Source: CAZSAT01 sp964604675
GTDB taxonomy: Bacteria > Myxococcota_A > UBA796 > CAJQPC01
Length of the DNA stretch: 23,664 nucleotides
Direction: 5' to 3'
Assembly: GCA_964604675.1 (NCBI GenBank)
Contig: CAZSAT010000107.1
Coordinates: 1-23,664, forward strand
Under the pieces are notes generated by a model, which did no database searches, was not told where the DNA came from, and saw only the letters and a list, made by a program, of their open reading frames with translations. The translations under genes were made by a program, and so were the position numbers. Shown one piece after another: positions 14,854 through 23,030 of this stretch; positions within the stretch are counted from its first letter, which is position 1; each line of letters starts with the position of its first letter.

Positions 14854-15773
14854 CAGCCGCCGAGCCCGAAGAGCCACGCGGCACCGCCGAGCGGCAGCAC
14901 GGCGCACACGCCGTACGCCACCGCGATGGCTGCCCGCTCGACCCCCCGCGCCGTGCGCGGCTGCACCAGGGCACGGTGCGCCAGGTGCATCCGCCCGAGC
15001 ACCTCGCGCCCCGACGCCACGGTGCCGTCCACGTCCCCCCCGGCCACCGCGAGCTCGTAGAGCCCGAGCACCTGCCGCTCCGTGAGCAGGCGCGGCTCGG
15101 TGGCGGTGACGGCGAGCCGATCCCGATGGGGGGCCACCTCGCGGTACGCAGCGAAGGCCGTCCAGCTGTTCCTGGCCATCCAGAGGCCGAACAGCCCGAG
15201 CAGCCAGCTCTCCATCCAGACCCCGAGCCCCACCAGGGCCAGGCCGCTGGCCAGCTTCAGGACGTGCTGCAGGCGCTGGGACGGCACGAGCAACAGCACG
15301 ACCCGCCCGCCGTCGAGCGGGGCGACCGGCAGGAGGTTGAAGAGGTTCACCGCCACGAGCATCACCGCGAACATCGAGGGCTCGAGGCCTGCGAGCACCT
15401 GGCTCACGATCAAGCCAGCACCCAGCAGCAGGCCGGGCACCGGACCTGCGAGCAGGATGATCGCGCGCTGCCACGGAAGCTCTTCGCCAGCCGGGCGCCC
15501 CGAAGCAGCGGCGCCGAAGAAGGGCAGGAAGAAGATCCGCGTGTCCTGGTAGCCGAAGGCCCTCATCGCCAGCAGGTGGCCGCCCTCGTGGATCAAGAGC
15601 ACCAGGGCCAGCCACACGAGATCCACAGGCTCGAAGAAGATCAGCGCGGCCACGGCCCACAGCACCCCCGACACCCAGAAGTTCGGCGCGGAGCTGCGTG
15701 GAGGCGCGAGGAAGCCGGCGATCACCGCCGCACGCAGCTCCTCGGGGCTCATCTGGACCTCGGCTTCGCTCAC
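14853..15773 (-). CDS. M50-family (site-2 protease-like) membrane metalloprotease
   Basis: 306 aa, GTG start with strong CGGAGGT. Zinc motif HEGGH (62-66) sits in a hydrophobic helix, and the second motif NLLPVAPLDGG (146-156, D154) supplies the third zinc ligand, so the active site looks intact. Four to six hydrophobic segments occupy about residues 33-205. A cytoplasmic-looking stretch of about 70 residues and a final helix (about 280-303) follow. Site-2 proteases cut transmembrane segments in the inner membrane, often releasing a regulator. No PDZ or CBS domain is visible. Coupling to the Gre-like protein may link proteolysis to transcription, but the substrate is unknown. The family call is firm. 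Confidence 0.92.
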   Translation of the reverse strand: MSEAEVQMSPEELRAAVIAGFLAPPRSSAPNFWVSGVLWAVAALIFFEPVDLVWLALVLLIHEGGHLLAMRAFGYQDTRIFFLPFFGAAASGRPAGEELPWQRAIILLAGPVPGLLLGAGLIVSQVLAGLEPSMFAVMLVAVNLFNLLPVAPLDGGRVVLLLVPSQRLQHVLKLASGLALVGLGVWMESWLLGLFGLWMARNSWTAFAAYREVAPHRDRLAVTATEPRLLTERQVLGLYELAVAGGDVDGTVASGREVLGRMHLAHRALVQPRTARGVERAAIAVAYGVCAVLPLGGAAWLFGLGG

Positions 15774-15887
15774 GGGACCTCCGTGCAGAAGCTACCCCGG
15801 GGTCACCCCAGGAGCCCTGAAAGCGCGCCTGCTCCCTTGCCCTGCACCCGGTACAGCGGTACCCGCGCAGCACCACGAGCCCCGTCC
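15774..15887. promoter_or_regulatory. Divergent region upstream of the six-gene operon
   Basis: This 114-bp gap separates the M50 gene and the S51 peptidase gene. It contains ACCTCCG at 15777-15783 (ribosome site of the M50 gene, minus strand), the perfect palindrome ACCCCGGGGT at 15794-15803, and an 8-nt spaced repeat of CGGTAC at 15849 and 15857. Promoter boxes cannot be named with confidence. Confidence 0.4.
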
Positions 15888-16775
15888 ATGATCCGCATCC
15901 TCGGCCCCCAGCGCGCCGCACCCAACGTTGCCCGAGCCCTCGACGGGATCGACGGCGAGGTCGTGCTGATCACCGCCGGCTGGCGGCACGACGAAGACGA
16001 GATCGGAGCGCTCACCGACGCGGTCGGTGGACCCGTACGCCACCTGCCCCTCTACCGCTGGTTCGACGCCGCAATGGAGGCCAGCCCTTCGCTGCGCTCG
16101 ACCTACCGCGCCCGGCAGGACCGGATCCTCTTGTGGAAGCGCGCCCACCGCATCCGCCTGCGGCATGCCCTCGACGCCGCCAGGGAGCTGCAGGGGCTGG
16201 GCCAGGCCGGACGCGACGAGCTCCACGCCGAGCTGCAGAACATCCGACGGCTGGACACGGAGCAGGTGGACGGCGTCACCCGCATCTTCGGGGAGTACCC
16301 CGAGCTCGCCCGGCCCTGGGAACACTCCGCCGTGGCGGCCTTCCGCGACCAGGCCCTCGAAGCCATCGACGGGTCCTCGGCGGTGTTGATCGCGGGCGGA
16401 CAGGTCGCCGTGCTCCGCAACCGGCTGCAGCTCTTCGGGCTCGACCCGGTGCTCGGGAGCTACGAGCGCCCGATCGTCGCCTGGTCGGCCGGCGCCATGG
16501 TGCTCACCGACCGCATCGTGCTCTTCTACGACGATCCGCCCGAAGGTCCGGGCAACGCGGAGGTCTTCGGGGAAGGCCTCGGCCTGATCCACAACGTGGT
16601 GTTCTTCCCTCACGCCCGGCAGCGCCTGCGCCTCGAGGCGCCCCGACTCGACCTGCTCCGCCGACGGTTCCAGGCCCGCTGCCTGGGCCTCGAACCGGGC
16701 GCCTACCTGAGCTTCGAGGGCACCGAGGTCGCCGATCACTCCGCGCCGGGCAGCCTGCTCGAGCTGGGGGCCTGA
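15888..16775 (+). CDS. S51-like serine peptidase (dipeptidase E / cyanophycinase fold)
   Basis: 295 aa, first gene of a six-gene operon. 'EVVLITAGWRHDED' (24-37) is the opening strand of the class I glutamine amidotransferase-like fold. 'AVLIAGGQVAVLRNRL' (165-180) matches the glycine-rich GGGN-type motif, and AWSAGAMVL (198-206) is the nucleophile elbow with Ser200. 'FFPHARQRL' places His241 as a likely catalytic base. Family members cut Asp-Xaa or isoaspartyl bonds in dipeptides or cyanophycin. An extra helical insert, about residues 58-150, pushes the serine far beyond its usual position near 120. No signal peptide is seen, so it is cytoplasmic. Stop and next start overlap (TGATG). The fold is firm; the substrate is unknown. 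Confidence 0.85.
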   Translation: MIRILGPQRAAPNVARALDGIDGEVVLITAGWRHDEDEIGALTDAVGGPVRHLPLYRWFDAAMEASPSLRSTYRARQDRILLWKRAHRIRLRHALDAARELQGLGQAGRDELHAELQNIRRLDTEQVDGVTRIFGEYPELARPWEHSAVAAFRDQALEAIDGSSAVLIAGGQVAVLRNRLQLFGLDPVLGSYERPIVAWSAGAMVLTDRIVLFYDDPPEGPGNAEVFGEGLGLIHNVVFFPHARQRLRLEAPRLDLLRRRFQARCLGLEPGAYLSFEGTEVADHSAPGSLLELGA

Positions 16776-17929
16776 TGCAGGCGATCCTCGAGCTCGGTGA
16801 AGCGCTGCGCAGCGATCCAGGCAGCTGGCGGGAGCGCATGACCGCCTTCGTGGCGGCCCACGACTTCCCGCTGGTCGAGGACCAGACCGCCACCTTCTTC
16901 TTCTGGGACGAGCACCCGGTCGACCAGATCTACCTGGTGCACTGGGTCTTCGGCCTGGAGTCGCGCCAACCCCTGCAGCGGCTCGAGGGCACCCCGGCGT
17001 GGTTCCTGTCGATCGAGCTGCCCCACGCTGCCCGGGTGGAGTACAAGTTCGAGGTGCACCGCGGCGACCAGCGCAGCTGGATCCGCGACCCGCGCAACGC
17101 GGCGCTGGCGCGGGATCCCTTCGGCGCGAACAGCGTCTGCCAGATGGGCGGCTACACCGTGCCCAGCTGGACCGAGCCGGCTCCCGCGAGCCGCCGGGGC
17201 GACCTGGACCCCTTCGTGCTGCGCTCGGAGGTCTTCGGCGCGCCACGCCGGGTCACCACCTACCTGCCCTTCGAGTACAAGCCGCACAAGCGCTACCCCG
17301 TGATGGTCTGCCACGACGGGCTGGACTACCTGCGCTTCGCCTCCGCCCAGGCCGTGCTCGACCAGCTGATCCAGCGCTACGAGGTCGCGCCGCTGGTGGT
17401 CGCCTTCGTCGACCCCGGCGACGCCCGGAACAGCGAGTACGCCGCCAACCCGCTCCAGGCGCGCTTCCTCGTGGACGAGCTGCTGCCCGAGCTCCACCGC
17501 CGCTACGGCTTGTCCACCCGCGCCCGCGACACCGGGCTGATGGGGGCCAGCTTCGGCGCCGTGAGCTCGCTCTACACCGCCTGGTCGAACCCCGGGGTGT
17601 TCGGCAAGCTGCTGCTCCAGTCCGGGTCCTTCGTCTTCACCGACATCGGCCACCACGACCGGGGGGAGCTCTGGGACCCGGTGGTGGCCTTCGTGAACGG
17701 CTTCCGCAACGACCCGGCCCGCCTCGATGCCCAGCTCTTCCTGAGCTGCGGTGTGTTCGAGTCGCTCATCGCCTACAACCGCGGCCTGGTGCCGCTGATG
17801 CGACGGGCTGGCCTCGACGTGCGCTTCGTGGAAGCCCTCGACGGCCACAACTGGATCAACTGGCGCGACCGGCTGCGCGACGGCTTGACCCGCCTCTTCC
17901 CCGGCCACCTCTGGATGACCTATGAGTGA
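16775..17929 (+). CDS. Enterochelin esterase (Fes)-like alpha/beta hydrolase
   Basis: 384 aa from ATG 16775, overlapping the peptidase stop by one base. The N-terminal beta domain (about 35-130) resembles the Fes N-domain: 'ATFFFWDEHPVDQIYLVHWV', 'LEGTPAWFLSIELPHAARVEYKF', then DPRN. The catalytic alpha/beta hydrolase follows (about 155-375) with nucleophile elbow MGASFGAV (Ser259), 'FGKLLLQSGSF' and a C-terminal DGHNW (His358), so the triad is plausible. Fes hydrolyses ester bonds in iron-enterobactin, but no siderophore genes are here, so another ester or thioester is likely. It lacks a signal and acts in the cytoplasm. It overlaps ligase A by 8 nt. The family call is firm; the substrate is inferred only as an ester or acyl bond. 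Confidence 0.87.
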   Translation: MQAILELGEALRSDPGSWRERMTAFVAAHDFPLVEDQTATFFFWDEHPVDQIYLVHWVFGLESRQPLQRLEGTPAWFLSIELPHAARVEYKFEVHRGDQRSWIRDPRNAALARDPFGANSVCQMGGYTVPSWTEPAPASRRGDLDPFVLRSEVFGAPRRVTTYLPFEYKPHKRYPVMVCHDGLDYLRFASAQAVLDQLIQRYEVAPLVVAFVDPGDARNSEYAANPLQARFLVDELLPELHRRYGLSTRARDTGLMGASFGAVSSLYTAWSNPGVFGKLLLQSGSFVFTDIGHHDRGELWDPVVAFVNGFRNDPARLDAQLFLSCGVFESLIAYNRGLVPLMRRAGLDVRFVEALDGHNWINWRDRLRDGLTRLFPGHLWMTYE

Positions 17930-19169
17930 GACCAAGCTGATCGGCATGCTGCTGGGCGCCGACCTCTGCTGGCCTCTGGCCTTCGAAGAGCTGCTCGCAC
18001 GCCTCGACCCGGTGGTGAAGGTGGGGAAGAAGGAGCTGCGCTTCGCGACCGAGCGCATCACCATCGAGCCCTTCGACCTGCAGCAGCCCTGCCGCTACGA
18101 CGTCATCCTCGACCGGCTCACCCACTGGCACCACGTGAGCCGCGAGTGGATCAAGAAGGCGACCCTGCTCGACGGCGCCTACGTGCTCAACAACCCCTGG
18201 TCCATCCAGTCCATGGAGAAGCACACCAGCTACGCCGCGATGATGCGGCTCGGCCTGCCCATCCCCAAGACCTGGATGCTGCCGCCCAAGGACCAGCCCG
18301 ACTACGCCGACGCAGGGGTCACCGCCGAGCGCTACGGCCGGCTGTTCGACCTCGCGGAGGTCGGGGAGCGGGTGGGCTACCCCGCCTTCCTCAAGCCCTA
18401 CGACGGCGGCGGCTGGGTGGGCGTGCGGCAGGTGAAGAACGCCGCCGAGCTGCAGGCCGCCTACGACGACAGCGGCGCGAAGGTGAACCACCTCCAGGCC
18501 GCGGTGAAGGACTGGGACGTGTTCGTGCGCGCTCTGGGGGTCGGCCCGCAGGTCAACGTGATCCGCTACGACCCGAGCGCGCCGCTGCACGGCCGCTACG
18601 TGGTCGACTTCCACTACCTGGAGGCCGACGAGTGGGTCCGGTGCCAGAAGGTCGCGCGCACCATCAACGCCTTCTTCGGCTGGGACTTCAACAGCTGCGA
18701 GATGCTGCGCGCCGACGGCGTGCTGCACCCCATCGACTTCGCCAACGCGTGCCCCGACAGCCAGGTCACGAGCCTGCACTACCACTTCCCGTGGCTGGTG
18801 AAGGCCAAGCTCCGCTGGGCGCTCTTCTGCGCGGCCACCGGGCGCACCTTCCGGCACAACCTGGACTGGCAGCCCTTCTTCAAGATCGGAGACAGCGAGC
18901 GCAGCTTCGACGAGAAGCTCGACGCCTACGACGCGCTGGCCCAGAAGCACTTCCAGACCAGGCGCTTCGAGGCCTTCTGCCACAAGCACCTCGCCGAGCT
19001 CGACGCGGTGGCGCTGGAGGTCTTCTCCTCACCGAGGATGCGCGAGATCGTGCACACCAAGGTGGCCGCGCTCTACCCACCCCACGAGGTCGAGCGCTTC
19101 ACCGACCACTTCCACGGCCTCATCCGGTTCTGGTGCCACACCGAGTCCGACCGGCTGGGGGCCACATGA
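17922..19169 (+). CDS. ATP-grasp ligase A (uncharacterised, RimK/glutathione synthetase-like core)
   Basis: 415 aa. The N-domain ends in 'YVLNNPWSIQSMEKHTSYAAM' (88-107) with K100, as in glutathione synthetase-like enzymes. The ATP-grasp core has 'YPAFLKPYDGGGWVGV' (153-168, K158 for ATP phosphates) and 'HPIDFANACPD' (269-279, Asp272 and Asn275 for Mg2+). A helical extension of about 130 residues follows the core and matches no domain I know. Such ligases activate a carboxylate as acyl phosphate and join it to an amine, thiol or hydroxyl nucleophile. The pre-core region is unlike D-Ala ligase, and no Mur domain is present, so it is not cyanophycin synthetase. It overlaps both neighbours (8 and 4 nt). 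The enzyme class is firm; the substrates are unknown. Confidence 0.87.
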   Translation: MSETKLIGMLLGADLCWPLAFEELLARLDPVVKVGKKELRFATERITIEPFDLQQPCRYDVILDRLTHWHHVSREWIKKATLLDGAYVLNNPWSIQSMEKHTSYAAMMRLGLPIPKTWMLPPKDQPDYADAGVTAERYGRLFDLAEVGERVGYPAFLKPYDGGGWVGVRQVKNAAELQAAYDDSGAKVNHLQAAVKDWDVFVRALGVGPQVNVIRYDPSAPLHGRYVVDFHYLEADEWVRCQKVARTINAFFGWDFNSCEMLRADGVLHPIDFANACPDSQVTSLHYHFPWLVKAKLRWALFCAATGRTFRHNLDWQPFFKIGDSERSFDEKLDAYDALAQKHFQTRRFEAFCHKHLAELDAVALEVFSSPRMREIVHTKVAALYPPHEVERFTDHFHGLIRFWCHTESDRLGAT

Positions 19170-19897
19170 AGCGCACCCTCACCGGCTGGACGAGCGCCGC
19201 CCTGCACGGCCGGACCACCGAGCTGGCCTGCTTCGGCGACTACGGCGTGCCGCTCATCCTCTTCCCGACCGCGGGCGGGGACTACCTCGAGTGCGAGCGC
19301 TTCCTGATGATCCGGGTGCTGCGACCGCTGATCGAGGCCGGGCGGCTGAAGGTCTACGCCTGCGGCACGGTCACCCGCGAGGCGTGGATGGACGCCGAGG
19401 CGCACCCCGGTCACAAGGCCTGGATACAGGGGCGCTGGGACCGCTACCTGCACGACGAGCTCATCCCCTACATCCAGCGCGACTGCGGTGGCTACGACCA
19501 GATCTGGGCGGCCGGCGCCAGCCTCGGGGCCTTCAACGCGGTGCTCGCCGCCACCCGCACGCCGGGCCGGCTCGCGGGCATCGTGGCCATGAGCGGCACC
19601 TACACGATGGACCGCTGGATGCACGGCCACACCGACAGCGAGTACTTCTTCTGCCAGCCGATGCGCTTCCTGCCGGGGCTGGAGGGACCGGCCCTCGACG
19701 CCCTACGCAGCACCAAGATCGTGCTCGCTTCCGGGCAGGGCCGCTGGGAAGCCCCGCAGGAGACCGTGGACCTCGCGCGGCTGCTCGGCTCCAGGGGCGT
19801 CGACACCCACCTGGAGCTCTGGGGCCACGACTGCGACCACGACTGGCCCACCTGGCGCTCCATGCTGCCCCTCTTCCTCGACAAGCTGCTGCCCTGA
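19166..19897 (+). CDS. Second operon esterase (COG4947-like alpha/beta hydrolase)
   Basis: 243 aa from ATG 19166, overlapping ligase A by 4 nt (ATGA), with GGGGG upstream. It is a compact alpha/beta hydrolase without the Fes N-domain: 'VPLILFPTAGGDYLECERF', nucleophile elbow AAGASLGAF (Ser119), a 'GIVAMSGTY' strand, and a terminal WGHDCDHDWPTW (219-230) holding the likely catalytic His225. It resembles the uncharacterised COG4947 esterase/depolymerase group as I remember it. It is cytoplasmic. Interleaving with two ligases suggests that it hydrolyses or transfers an acyl intermediate of their product. It is a paralogue of the Fes-like gene in fold only; domain layout and catalytic surroundings differ. 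The next gene starts 12 nt on. Confidence 0.85.
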   Translation: MKRTLTGWTSAALHGRTTELACFGDYGVPLILFPTAGGDYLECERFLMIRVLRPLIEAGRLKVYACGTVTREAWMDAEAHPGHKAWIQGRWDRYLHDELIPYIQRDCGGYDQIWAAGASLGAFNAVLAATRTPGRLAGIVAMSGTYTMDRWMHGHTDSEYFFCQPMRFLPGLEGPALDALRSTKIVLASGQGRWEAPQETVDLARLLGSRGVDTHLELWGHDCDHDWPTWRSMLPLFLDKLLP

Positions 19898-19899
19898 TC

Positions 19900-19904
19900 G
19901 GAGG
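19900..19904 (+). promoter_or_regulatory. Ribosome binding site of ligase B
   Basis: GGAGG ends 5 nt before ATG 19910, supporting that start over the GTG at 19907. Confidence 0.6.
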
Positions 19905-19909
19905 CCGTG

Positions 19910-21139
19910 ATGCACGTCATCCTGCTCGCCCCGCACTTCCCGGCGAACCAACGGCGCTTCGTGCAGGGGCTCAAGAACGTGGGGGCCCGGGTCACGGGCC
20001 TCTGCGACGCGAAGCCCGAGCACATCGACCACCAGGTGCTCGGCCTGCTCGACGACTACGAGTACCTGCCGCGGCTCGGCGACCTCGACGCGATGACCGA
20101 CGCGGTGCGACGCATCCAGAAGCGCGGCCCGTGGGTCCACCGCTTCGAAGCCACCATCGAGTCGCACATGGGGCCCACGGCCATCGTGCGCGAACGGACC
20201 GGCATCCCCGGCACGTCCAGCCAGGTCGTGGAGCGCTGCCGCGACAAGTTCCTGATGAAGCAGTTCCTGCGCGCGCGCGGGGTGCCCTGCGCGGCCAACG
20301 CTGCCGTGAGCTCGGTCGACGAGGCCGTCGCGTTCGTGAAGGAGGTGGGCTACCCGGTCATCCTCAAGCCGCGCGACGGCGCCGGCGCCCACGGGACCTG
20401 GAAGGTGTCCAGCGACGCCGAGCTGGCCCACGCCCTGGAGGAAGAAGGCCTGGACCGCCAGCCCCGCTTCTTCACGATGGAGGCCTTCATCGAGGGCCAC
20501 GAGGGCTTCTTCGACACCCTCACCGTGGGCGGTCGGGTGGTGTTCGAGACCGTGTGCCACTACTACCCGGGCGTGCTCGAGGCGATGCGCAACCGGCACC
20601 ACAGCCCGCAGATCGTGATGACCAACCGCATCGCGGCGCCGGGCTACCAGGAGCTCCGCCACTTCGGGCGCAAGGTCATCACCGACCTCGGGATCGACAC
20701 CTCCGCCACCCACATGGAGTGGTTCGCGGGGCCCAAGGGGCTGGTGTTCTCGGAGATCGGCGCGCGCCCCCCGGGCTGTACGGTGTGGGACATCTACAGC
20801 GAGGCCTGCGAGCTCGACCTCTACACCGAGTGGGCGCGGGCGATCTGCTGGGGCGACACCCACGGCACGGCCAAGCGGAACTTCGCCGGCGGCCTGGTGG
20901 CCCTCCGCCCGGACCGCGACGGCGTGATCCGCGGCTACTCGGGCGTCGAGGAGGCGCAGGCGCGGTGGGGCGAGCACATCTTCAAGGCGGTGCTGCCCCC
21001 GCCGGGCTCCCGCACCCAGCCGGTCGAGGCGGGCTACCTCGCCAACGCCTACGTGTTCGCGAAGCACCACGACTATGATGGCCTGCGGGAGGTGCTGGAC
21101 GGCATCGGACGCACCATCCGGGTGCATGCGTCACCCTGA
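19910..21139 (+). CDS. ATP-grasp ligase B (carboxylate-amine ligase-like)
   Basis: 409 aa. The N-terminal Rossmann-like part (MHVILLAPHFPANQ) is followed by 'DKFLMKQFLRARGVP' (K113), 'YPVILKPRDGAGAHGTW' (148-164, K153), and 'THMEWFAGPKGLVFSEIGARP' (E270, E282, R286). These are the ATP and Mg2+ sites of the biotin carboxylase/PurK/D-Ala ligase-like ATP-grasp branch. It is clearly a different branch from ligase A, so this is not a simple duplication. A C-terminal lid of about 100 residues contains 'AKRNFAGGLVALRP'. It should form an amide or similar bond using ATP in the cytoplasm. It overlaps the following membrane-protein gene by 14 nt. The family call is firm; the substrate is unknown. Confidence 0.88.
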   Translation: MHVILLAPHFPANQRRFVQGLKNVGARVTGLCDAKPEHIDHQVLGLLDDYEYLPRLGDLDAMTDAVRRIQKRGPWVHRFEATIESHMGPTAIVRERTGIPGTSSQVVERCRDKFLMKQFLRARGVPCAANAAVSSVDEAVAFVKEVGYPVILKPRDGAGAHGTWKVSSDAELAHALEEEGLDRQPRFFTMEAFIEGHEGFFDTLTVGGRVVFETVCHYYPGVLEAMRNRHHSPQIVMTNRIAAPGYQELRHFGRKVITDLGIDTSATHMEWFAGPKGLVFSEIGARPPGCTVWDIYSEACELDLYTEWARAICWGDTHGTAKRNFAGGLVALRPDRDGVIRGYSGVEEAQARWGEHIFKAVLPPPGSRTQPVEAGYLANAYVFAKHHDYDGLREVLDGIGRTIRVHASP

Positions 21140-23030
21140 GGCGCTGCTGCTGATCGGCGTCGCGGCCGTGCTCTCGGCCCTCGGCGTGGTGCCCGCCTTC
21201 GACAACGTCACCCACCGGGTGGTGGCGCTGGTCGACCAGGTTCCCTGGAGCGCGGCCTTCCTGCCCTTCGAGATGCCCTGGCCCATCGACGCCCACGCGC
21301 TCCGGCCGCTGAGCGTGCTGGCCCTGAAGAGCCACGCCGCGATCTTCGGCGTGGCCGAGGTCGAGCCCGACCTGGTCCGCTGGGCGCGGGCCACCGCAGA
21401 GCTCGCCCTCTTCGGCCTGGCGGCACGATCCTGGCTCCGGCGGATCGGCCTGCCCGAGGTGGCCACGCTCGCCGCGGTGAGCAGCCTGCTGCTCGCACCC
21501 ACGCTCTTCCAGGCATGGCTCCTGACCGAGATGGACCTGCTCGGCGCCGCGGGGCTGCTCTTCGCTGGCGGGGTCCTGCGCGAGGAGCACGTGGGCCCGC
21601 TCCGGCTCGCGGGCGCGGTGCTCGCGCTCAGCGTGCCGATGCTCTTGAAGGAGTCCACGGCCCTGGTGGCCTTCGGCTTCCTTGGCGGCTCGCTGCTGCT
21701 GCTCGTGCGCGAGGGCGGACCGCGTTTCCGACGACACGTGGCCGTCGCCGCCGCCTTCAACGTGCTCTGGCTGGCGATGGTCGGGCCGCTCTTGAGCGCA
21801 CCCGCCACCCACTCCGGCACCACCACGCTGCTCGACAAGCTCCCGCTGGTCGAGCACAACCTCGTGCAGCTCTTGTACCTGGCCAGTGTGCCCGGGGCCG
21901 CGCTGATCGCAGCGGGGGCGCTGCCGTCGAGGCCACGCCTGGCGTCGACCATGGCGCTCCTCGGACTCTTCGCCACGCCGGTCCTGGTGCTGTACTCCCA
22001 CTACGAGGCCGTGTACCTCTCGCCACGCGGCGCGGGCCTGGTCTGGAGCGCGCTGCTGGTGGTGGCTGTCGCCGTCGCGGCACGCCGGGGGCCGGAGCGC
22101 ACCATCGCCGTCAGCGTCGCCTGTGCGTGGGGCACGCTGTCCCTCGCCGGGCTGCTCGCGCCCACCGCCCGGGAGGACATGGCGAGCCGCATCTTCATCG
22201 TGCTCGCCCCGCTGCTCCACGCGCTGGCCTGGGATGCGGCGCGACGGCTCCGGCACCAGGGCGGGCTGCCCCTGCGGGCGCTCGCCGTCTGCTTCGGCTG
22301 GTGGGCCGTGGTGAGCGGCCTGAACTACACCTGGGACTGGCGGGCCCGGAACGCCGCGGACGTCGAGGGCAAGTCGCACCTGGTCACGCGCCAGCTCGAC
22401 GGCGCCCTGATGATGTTCAACCACTACGTCGAGTGGGTGGAGCCGTGGGCCCTGAAGGCCGCGGGCGCGGGCGACGAGGTGTTCGGCCTGGACTACGTGC
22501 TGGTCCCGTCGCACGTCGACGCGGCGAGCTGGTCCCAGGCCAACTGGATCCGCCCTCCCGGCGCCGCACCGCCCGTCATCTTCGTGGACGGCACCCGGCG
22601 CTGGTTCTACTGGCTGGCCCCACGGTCTCGCATGGACGAAGCCACCAACGAGGTGCTGCTGGGCGACCTGAGCTGGACACGCCGCGACCTCGGCCTCTTC
22701 GAGCCCATCATCGAGGGTGGCCCCAACCGGCCCGAGGATCACCGGCTCGTGATGTTCGGCGAGTCCCCGTCCCCCACCGAGCGGCTGTTGGAGGAGTACG
22801 GCGAAGAAGAGCTCCGCGGGGAGCATCCCTTCCACCAGCTCCCGCTCCTGCTCACGGAGGTCCCCCGGAGGCTGTGGCTGGGCATCGAGGTGCTGGAGGA
22901 CTACGCGTACGACGTGGCGGTGATCCGCTTCGTCGACCGCGGAGCGGCGCCGGGACTCGGGCGCCCCGCGAGCGAAGACACAGCGCCCGCCGAGCACCGC
23001 GCGCGCCGCGGCCGTGGCCATGGCCGCTGA
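21126..23030 (+). CDS. GT-C/PMT-like polytopic membrane protein, last gene of the operon
   Basis: 634 aa from ATG 21126. It begins with a membrane helix (6-24), then an extracytoplasmic loop with Asp26 and a 'MPWPIDAHALRPLSVLAL' segment, which resembles the loop-1 region of GT39/PMT-like transferases. About nine to eleven helices run to residue 400. The motif 'PMLLKESTALVAF' (171-183) contains the Lys-Glu pair common in this superfamily. A soluble, aromatic-rich domain follows (about 405-605), and a low-complexity basic tail ends the protein. Such proteins transfer sugars from polyprenyl phosphate outside the inner membrane. Whether it acts on the product of the ligases or is simply co-transcribed cannot be told. 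The superfamily call is moderate. Confidence 0.8.
   Translation: MRHPEALLLIGVAAVLSALGVVPAFDNVTHRVVALVDQVPWSAAFLPFEMPWPIDAHALRPLSVLALKSHAAIFGVAEVEPDLVRWARATAELALFGLAARSWLRRIGLPEVATLAAVSSLLLAPTLFQAWLLTEMDLLGAAGLLFAGGVLREEHVGPLRLAGAVLALSVPMLLKESTALVAFGFLGGSLLLLVREGGPRFRRHVAVAAAFNVLWLAMVGPLLSAPATHSGTTTLLDKLPLVEHNLVQLLYLASVPGAALIAAGALPSRPRLASTMALLGLFATPVLVLYSHYEAVYLSPRGAGLVWSALLVVAVAVAARRGPERTIAVSVACAWGTLSLAGLLAPTAREDMASRIFIVLAPLLHALAWDAARRLRHQGGLPLRALAVCFGWWAVVSGLNYTWDWRARNAADVEGKSHLVTRQLDGALMMFNHYVEWVEPWALKAAGAGDEVFGLDYVLVPSHVDAASWSQANWIRPPGAAPPVIFVDGTRRWFYWLAPRSRMDEATNEVLLGDLSWTRRDLGLFEPIIEGGPNRPEDHRLVMFGESPSPTERLLEEYGEEELRGEHPFHQLPLLLTEVPRRLWLGIEVLEDYAYDVAVIRFVDRGAAPGLGRPASEDTAPAEHRARRGRGHGR

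Noticed and set aside
16775..17929. Siderophore utilisation by the Fes-like esterase
   Set aside because: No siderophore synthesis, TonB receptor or iron transporter gene lies in the window; the neighbours point to a ligase pathway.
15888..21139. Cyanophycin synthesis operon (ATP-grasp ligase plus cyanophycinase)
   Set aside because: Neither ligase carries the Mur-ligase half of CphA, both are about 410 aa instead of about 870, and cyanophycin metabolism does not require Fes-like esterases.
20982..23021. A 679-codon minus-strand frame opposite the last operon gene
   Set aside because: His/Gln/Arg-rich shadow of a clear polytopic membrane protein on the plus strand.
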